DNA from: Haloarchaeobius salinus
GTDB taxonomy: Archaea; Halobacteriota; Halobacteria; Halobacteriales; Natrialbaceae
Direction of reading: 5' to 3'
DNA length: 64,000 nt
Assembly (NCBI RefSeq): GCF_024464185.1
Contig: NZ_JANHAU010000004.1
Coordinates: forward strand, 110,958 to 174,957
Shown here: one piece after another, positions 59,181 to 64,000 of the stretch
Layout: each line of letters opens with the position of its first letter
Position numbering within the stretch: the stretch's first letter is position 1
Made by a program: the position numbers and the translations under genes
Notes under the pieces: model-generated
Database searches by the model: none
What the model saw: only the letters and a program-made list of their open reading frames with translations
What the model was told of the DNA's origin: nothing

Positions 59181-60074
59181 ATGAGTAGACCGGAAGTCCT
59201 CGCGGGCGTCGCGGACGCCGACCTCACCGGCCGAACCGTCCTCGTGACCGGCGCGACCAGCGGGGTCGGCCGCGAGACCGCACTCGCCCTCGCGCGCCTG
59301 GGCGCACGCGTATTCGTCCACGGGCGGAACCGTGAGGCCGGGCGGGCAGTCGCGACGGAGCTCGACGCGCTCGGTGCAGACACGGTGTTCTTCAAAGCCG
59401 ACTTCGCGAACCGCGAGGCCCCCGTCGACCTCGCGGATGCCGTCGCCGAGCACACCGATAGGCTCGACGTGCTCGTCAACAACGCCGGTGCGTACGTCGA
59501 CGAACCGACGCTCGCCGACGGCGTGGAGCTGACGTTCCGGGTGAACCACCTCGCGCCGTTCGCGCTCACGGGGGCGCTCTCGGGCGCGGGCACGTTCGCG
59601 GCCGACGCGCGCGTGGTCACGGTGTCGAGTGCGGTCCACCCGCGGGCCGACGCGAGCGACCTTACCCGCGAGGCGGTCACCTCGGTCGACGACTACGATG
59701 GGCTGCAGGCGTACGCGCGGTCGAAGCTCGCGAACGCCCTGTTCATCCGGGAACTCGCCCGGCGCGAACCCGACCTGCTGGCGAACTGCTGTCACCCCGG
59801 ACTCGTGCCGGGCAGCGGACTCTGGCGGGACGCGTCACTGCCGATTCGGGCCGCGGTGGGCTTGCTCGCCGTGCTTCCGGACCCGGTGCTCGAACGGGTC
59901 GCCGACAGCTCGCGGTCGGCGGCCGCGACGAGCGTCTTCCTCGCCGCCGGCGAGTACGACGAGTCCGGTGCGTACTTCAGCGACTGCGAGCCGACCCAAC
60001 CCTCGTCGACTGCGCGAGACGACGAGCTGGCGCGGCGGCTCTGGGAACTGAGTGGGGAGTTGCTGGCGGACTGA
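59181..60074 (+). CDS. SDR-family oxidoreductase (retinol-dehydrogenase-like)
   Basis: A 297-residue short-chain dehydrogenase with an intact active site: VLVTGATSGVGRETALAL, LVNNAGAYVDE, VTVSSAVHP and the catalytic YARSK in LQAYARSKLANALF. It most resembles retinol-dehydrogenase and WWOX-like SDRs (long C-terminal region and the sequence CCHPGLVPGSGLWRD). Substrate unknown. Confidence 0.83.
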   Translation: MSRPEVLAGVADADLTGRTVLVTGATSGVGRETALALARLGARVFVHGRNREAGRAVATELDALGADTVFFKADFANREAPVDLADAVAEHTDRLDVLVNNAGAYVDEPTLADGVELTFRVNHLAPFALTGALSGAGTFAADARVVTVSSAVHPRADASDLTREAVTSVDDYDGLQAYARSKLANALFIRELARREPDLLANCCHPGLVPGSGLWRDASLPIRAAVGLLAVLPDPVLERVADSSRSAAATSVFLAAGEYDESGAYFSDCEPTQPSSTARDDELARRLWELSGELLAD

Positions 60075-60154
60075 GAGGGCCGTCACCCACCACAGACGCG
60101 CCGAATGCAAACGACAGTCCAGAGCTCCGGGCGACGCCGGAACCGGCCAGCGCA

Positions 60155-60161
60155 ACTTATC
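60155..60161 (+). promoter_or_regulatory. TATA box of the methyltransferase gene
   Basis: ACTTATC lies 28-34 bases before the ATG at 60189, supporting that start over an in-frame ATG at 60105. Confidence 0.5.
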
Positions 60162-60188
60162 CTCGTGGCAGGACAACCGGAGCCACAG

Positions 60189-61250
60189 ATGCCACACGTC
60201 CCGAACCTCCTCGAACGGCTGTACGTCCTGCGCGGGAACCGTGCGCCGGGCACCATCTACGACCTCCTCGGGAGCTGGACGTGCAAGACCGTCGTCCTCG
60301 CGGCGGAGGTCGGCGTGTTCGAGGCACTCTCCGAACGGCCCGGGACGGCATCGGACCTCGCCGTACGGCTCGACTGCGACCCGGACACGCTCGGGATGCT
60401 CTGTACCTTCCTCGCCCGGGCCGGCTACCTGGACCGGGACGGCGAGACGTACCACCTGAGCGGCCTGTCCGAGCGGTGGCTCGTCGGCGACGCGAGTCTC
60501 GTCGACTGGTTCACGTTCTGGGACCGGGTGGTCTACCCGTTCTGGGACGACAACGCCGAGACCGTCCTCCGGACCGGCGCTCCCGAGCAGTCGCTCTACG
60601 CGTGGCTCGACGACCACCCCGAGCTGTGGGCGGCCACCCAGCGCGGGTTCGAGGCCGCAGCCACCGTCGTCGTCGACCCGATCCTCGACGCGGTCGACCT
60701 CGCCGGCGACGAGCGAGTCCTGGACGTCGGCGGCGGGCACGGTCGCTACGCGATCGCGGCCTGCGAGCGCCACCCCGGGGTCGAGGCGACGGTCGTCGAC
60801 GACCCACTCGCGCTCGCCGTCGCCCGCGAGAACGCGGCCGACGCCGAACTGGACGACCGGGTGTCCGTCCGGGGTGCCGACCTGCTCACCGACGACCTCG
60901 GGGGTGGCAACGGTGACGCCGAGACGTACGACGTGGCGTTCGTGTTCAACGTCGTCCACGGCATGACGCCGGCGGAGAACGAACGGCTCCTCGCGTCGGT
61001 CGCGGACGCGCTCGCTCCCGGTGGCCGGGTCGTCGTGGTCGACCAGTTCGCCGACACCTCGGGCCCGATGGCTACTGCACGGTCGCTCGTCGCGTTCATC
61101 GGGTTCTCCTATCGTGTCCTCCTCGGCGGCCGCGCGTACCCCTACGCCGAGGTCGCGGACTGGCTCGGGGCCGCCGGGTTCGTCGACACCTCCCGGACCG
61201 ACTTCCGGCGCGCGCCCGGCGTCTCGATGGCAACCGGTCGGCTCTCCTGA
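60189..61250 (+). CDS. O-methyltransferase family 2 protein
   Basis: A 353-residue SAM-dependent methyltransferase. Residues 1-110 hold a winged-helix dimerisation domain (CKTVVLAAEVGVFEALSERPGTASDLAVRLDCD, then FLARAGYLDRDGE). The SAM site is VLDVGGGHGRYAIAA with later ADLLTDDLG and LAPGGRVVVVDQF. This fold resembles plant/bacterial small-molecule O-methyltransferases and acetylserotonin methyltransferase. The catalytic His region near FNVVHGM is present. Substrate unknown; the start follows the TATA spacing. Confidence 0.82.
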   Translation: MPHVPNLLERLYVLRGNRAPGTIYDLLGSWTCKTVVLAAEVGVFEALSERPGTASDLAVRLDCDPDTLGMLCTFLARAGYLDRDGETYHLSGLSERWLVGDASLVDWFTFWDRVVYPFWDDNAETVLRTGAPEQSLYAWLDDHPELWAATQRGFEAAATVVVDPILDAVDLAGDERVLDVGGGHGRYAIAACERHPGVEATVVDDPLALAVARENAADAELDDRVSVRGADLLTDDLGGGNGDAETYDVAFVFNVVHGMTPAENERLLASVADALAPGGRVVVVDQFADTSGPMATARSLVAFIGFSYRVLLGGRAYPYAEVADWLGAAGFVDTSRTDFRRAPGVSMATGRLS

Positions 61251-61319
61251 CCGGGACCCACGGTCCGTCCGTCAGCGAACATCAGAACACACTTGCCCGC
61301 CCCTCGCGCACGCGAGGAC

Positions 61320-62264
61320 ATGGACCTCACCGACAGGCACGTCGTCATCACGGGCGCGGCCGGGCTGGTCGGCTCGCACCTCGCCGCCGAGCTGTGTGAC
61401 GACAACCAGGTCGTCGCCGTCGACGACCTCTCGAAGGGCTCCCGCGAACGGGTCCCCGACGGGGCCGAGTTCCGACGGCGCGACGTGACCGACCCCGACG
61501 ACGTCGCCGATTTCATCACCGAGGACGTTGACATCGTGTTCCACTTCGCCGCGTACACGGACACGAACTACGACGACGACCGGCAGCTGTTCGAGGAGAA
61601 CACCGAGATGACCTACAACGTCCTCGAGCGCATGGACGAGGTCGGCGTCGACAGACTGGCGTTCACCTCCTCCTCGACCGTCTACGGCGAGGCACCGATG
61701 CCGACGCCCGAGGACTACGCGCCGCTCGAACCCATCAGCATCTACGGCTCCTCGAAGCTCGCCGACGAGGGCCTCCTGTCCACCTACGCTCACTCCTACG
61801 GGATGCAGATATGGGTCTACCGCTTCGCCAACATCGTCGGCCCGCACCAGCGCGGCAACGTCGTCCCGGACTTCATCGAGAAGCTGCTCGACGACCCCGA
61901 GACGCTGACCATCCTCGGCGACGGCCGCCAGGAGAAGTCCTACCTCCACGTCGAGGACTGCGTCGACGCGATGTGCCACGTCGTCGAGCACGCCGACGCC
62001 GACTTCAACCTCTACAACCTCGGCACCCGGACCACGACCTCCGTCACGGCCATCGCGGACATCGTCGCCGACGAGATGGGGCTCGACCCCGACTACGAGT
62101 TCACCGGCGGCGACCGCGGCTGGACCGGTGACGTGCCGAAGATGCGCCTCTCCATCGAGAAGCTCTCGGCACTCGGCTGGGAGCCGCCCCGCTCCAGCGA
62201 CGACTGCGTCCGGGAGGCGACCCGCCAGCTCGTCGGCGAACTGCGCGAGGAGTACACGAACTGA
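61320..62264 (+). CDS. NAD-dependent epimerase/dehydratase (UDP-glucose 4-epimerase-like)
   Basis: A 314-residue extended SDR: VVITGAAGLVGSHLAAEL, VFHFAAYTDTNYDDD, FTSSSTVYGEAPM, and the catalytic YGSSK in SIYGSSKLADEG. VYRFANIVGPHQRGNV and GDGRQEKSYLHVEDCVDAM are typical of sugar-nucleotide epimerases. It likely supplies hexuronic or hexose units for S-layer glycosylation. The ATG at 61320 is used because it gives the compact Rossmann start. Confidence 0.85.
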   Translation: MDLTDRHVVITGAAGLVGSHLAAELCDDNQVVAVDDLSKGSRERVPDGAEFRRRDVTDPDDVADFITEDVDIVFHFAAYTDTNYDDDRQLFEENTEMTYNVLERMDEVGVDRLAFTSSSTVYGEAPMPTPEDYAPLEPISIYGSSKLADEGLLSTYAHSYGMQIWVYRFANIVGPHQRGNVVPDFIEKLLDDPETLTILGDGRQEKSYLHVEDCVDAMCHVVEHADADFNLYNLGTRTTTSVTAIADIVADEMGLDPDYEFTGGDRGWTGDVPKMRLSIEKLSALGWEPPRSSDDCVREATRQLVGELREEYTN

Positions 62265-62462
62265 CCGCCGACCGCCGTCATCTACTCCTGTGGAGTCACC
62301 TCGTCCCCGCGAACGGGAGGTTCCGACGGGGCGGACCCCGCACAACCTCGCCCAACGCAGCGACGGCTGTTCTCCGGCCCACGGAGTGCGGTACCCGAGT
62401 ACACCACTGCTGGAGTCCACACCCCCGCAGAACGGCGTCGCTCGTGGGCTCACGTGCAGACG

Positions 62463-62469
62463 TATATAC
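62463..62469 (+). promoter_or_regulatory. rRNA promoter P1 TATA box
   Basis: TATATAC within CGTATATACC; upstream of two tandem rRNA promoters. Confidence 0.4.
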
Positions 62470-62532
62470 CTCACGAACTGGACGCCTGCGGGCGATGAGA
62501 TACCGTGTCAGAGGACGTCCGATTCGTAGGCC

Positions 62533-62540
62533 TTTTATAT
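62533..62540 (+). promoter_or_regulatory. rRNA promoter P2 TATA box
   Basis: TTTTATAT predicts a start near 62565 and a leader of about 205 nt before mature 16S. Confidence 0.55.
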
Positions 62541-62769
62541 TCACCCTCCACTCGTAACTAATGCGAAGGACGCGCCGGGCGCACCCCGGCGGCGTCAGGG
62601 TCGTACCGGAGTCGGTGCGACTTCGAGCCATGAGGATTCCACCCCTGCGGTCCGCCGTACACGATGGGATCTGATACGAGCCTTGGTGGTTCGGCGACAT
62701 CCGGTCGGACGTCGTCGACCACACATACCACGACAGCAATTTCCGCCACCCCCGTGCTTCGCACGGGAC

Positions 62770-64000
<1,231 letters not shown>

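Larger units (their letters stand above)
62265..62769 (+). promoter_or_regulatory. rRNA operon promoter and leader region
   Basis: These 505 bases have no gene. The part nearest the rRNA contains two TATA-like boxes (near 62463 and 62533) about 70 bp apart, the tandem arrangement usual for haloarchaeal rRNA operons, and then an external leader of about 200 nt. A stem-like element, CCGTGC with GCACGG, lies directly before the 16S 5' end. The left 180 bp shows nothing I can name. Confidence 0.65.

Overview
The window is chromosomal DNA from a haloarchaeon (class Halobacteria). The evidence is a very high GC content, a strongly acidic proteome, Tat signal peptides with lipoboxes on nearly all exported proteins, leaderless promoters with TTTATA-type boxes, archaeal information-processing genes (TFE, SRP19, Gar1, SUI1, Trm56) and a 16S rRNA gene starting with the haloarchaeal 5' end. 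The genus is not assigned. I see no CRISPR array, insertion sequence or tRNA gene.

Layout. 1-5.6 kb: METTL5-type methyltransferase (partial), rhomboid protease, metallo-hydrolase, an acidic coiled-coil protein and a HisG-like paralogue. 5.6-8.0 kb: an RHH regulator plus tyrosine recombinase pair, flanked by inverted 26-bp repeats. 8-14 kb: CoA-binding protein, SUI1, lipoprotein, the btuD-btuC/btuF corrinoid-type importer, SRP19-gar1 and a presenilin-like protease. 15-22 kb: SDR, HTH, OCD family, MFS and CorA. 21.5-26 kb: a glutamate/C4-C5 acid block, MaoC - GDH - CitE-like lyase - GDH. 27-33 kb: acyl-CoA dehydrogenase, then an unusual exported mosaic protein (three related domains, one inserted into a split nuclease domain, then cohesin-like and dockerin-like ends) followed by a cohesin-like surface protein, a copper protein and aldehyde dehydrogenase. 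34.8-36.6 kb: a tail-fibre/C1q-like protein, a repeat-rich lipoprotein and a strongly structured candidate ncRNA. 36.6-46.9 kb: mostly housekeeping (nitrilase, PhoU/AbrB, NAD-kinase-like, site-2 protease, CinA, DUF2110, TFE).

47-58.2 kb is a denitrification-type island. It holds a complete copper nitrite reductase (nirK), a nitric oxide reductase gene (norB) reduced to a gutted pseudogene, a halocyanin, two HTH regulators, three DUF2249 proteins, a CBS protein, TenA, a radical SAM/SPASM protein, a cupin and a 12-TM haem-copper/NnrS-like membrane protein. Twelve copies or near-copies of the palindrome CGAAC-N2-GTTCG lie in its promoter regions, most at an almost constant 37-45 nt upstream of a start codon. 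This points to one regulator controlling many small, poorly described genes along with nirK.

58-64 kb: Trm56, dodecin, SDR, a methyltransferase, a sugar-nucleotide epimerase, the rRNA promoter region and the first 1.23 kb of 16S rRNA.
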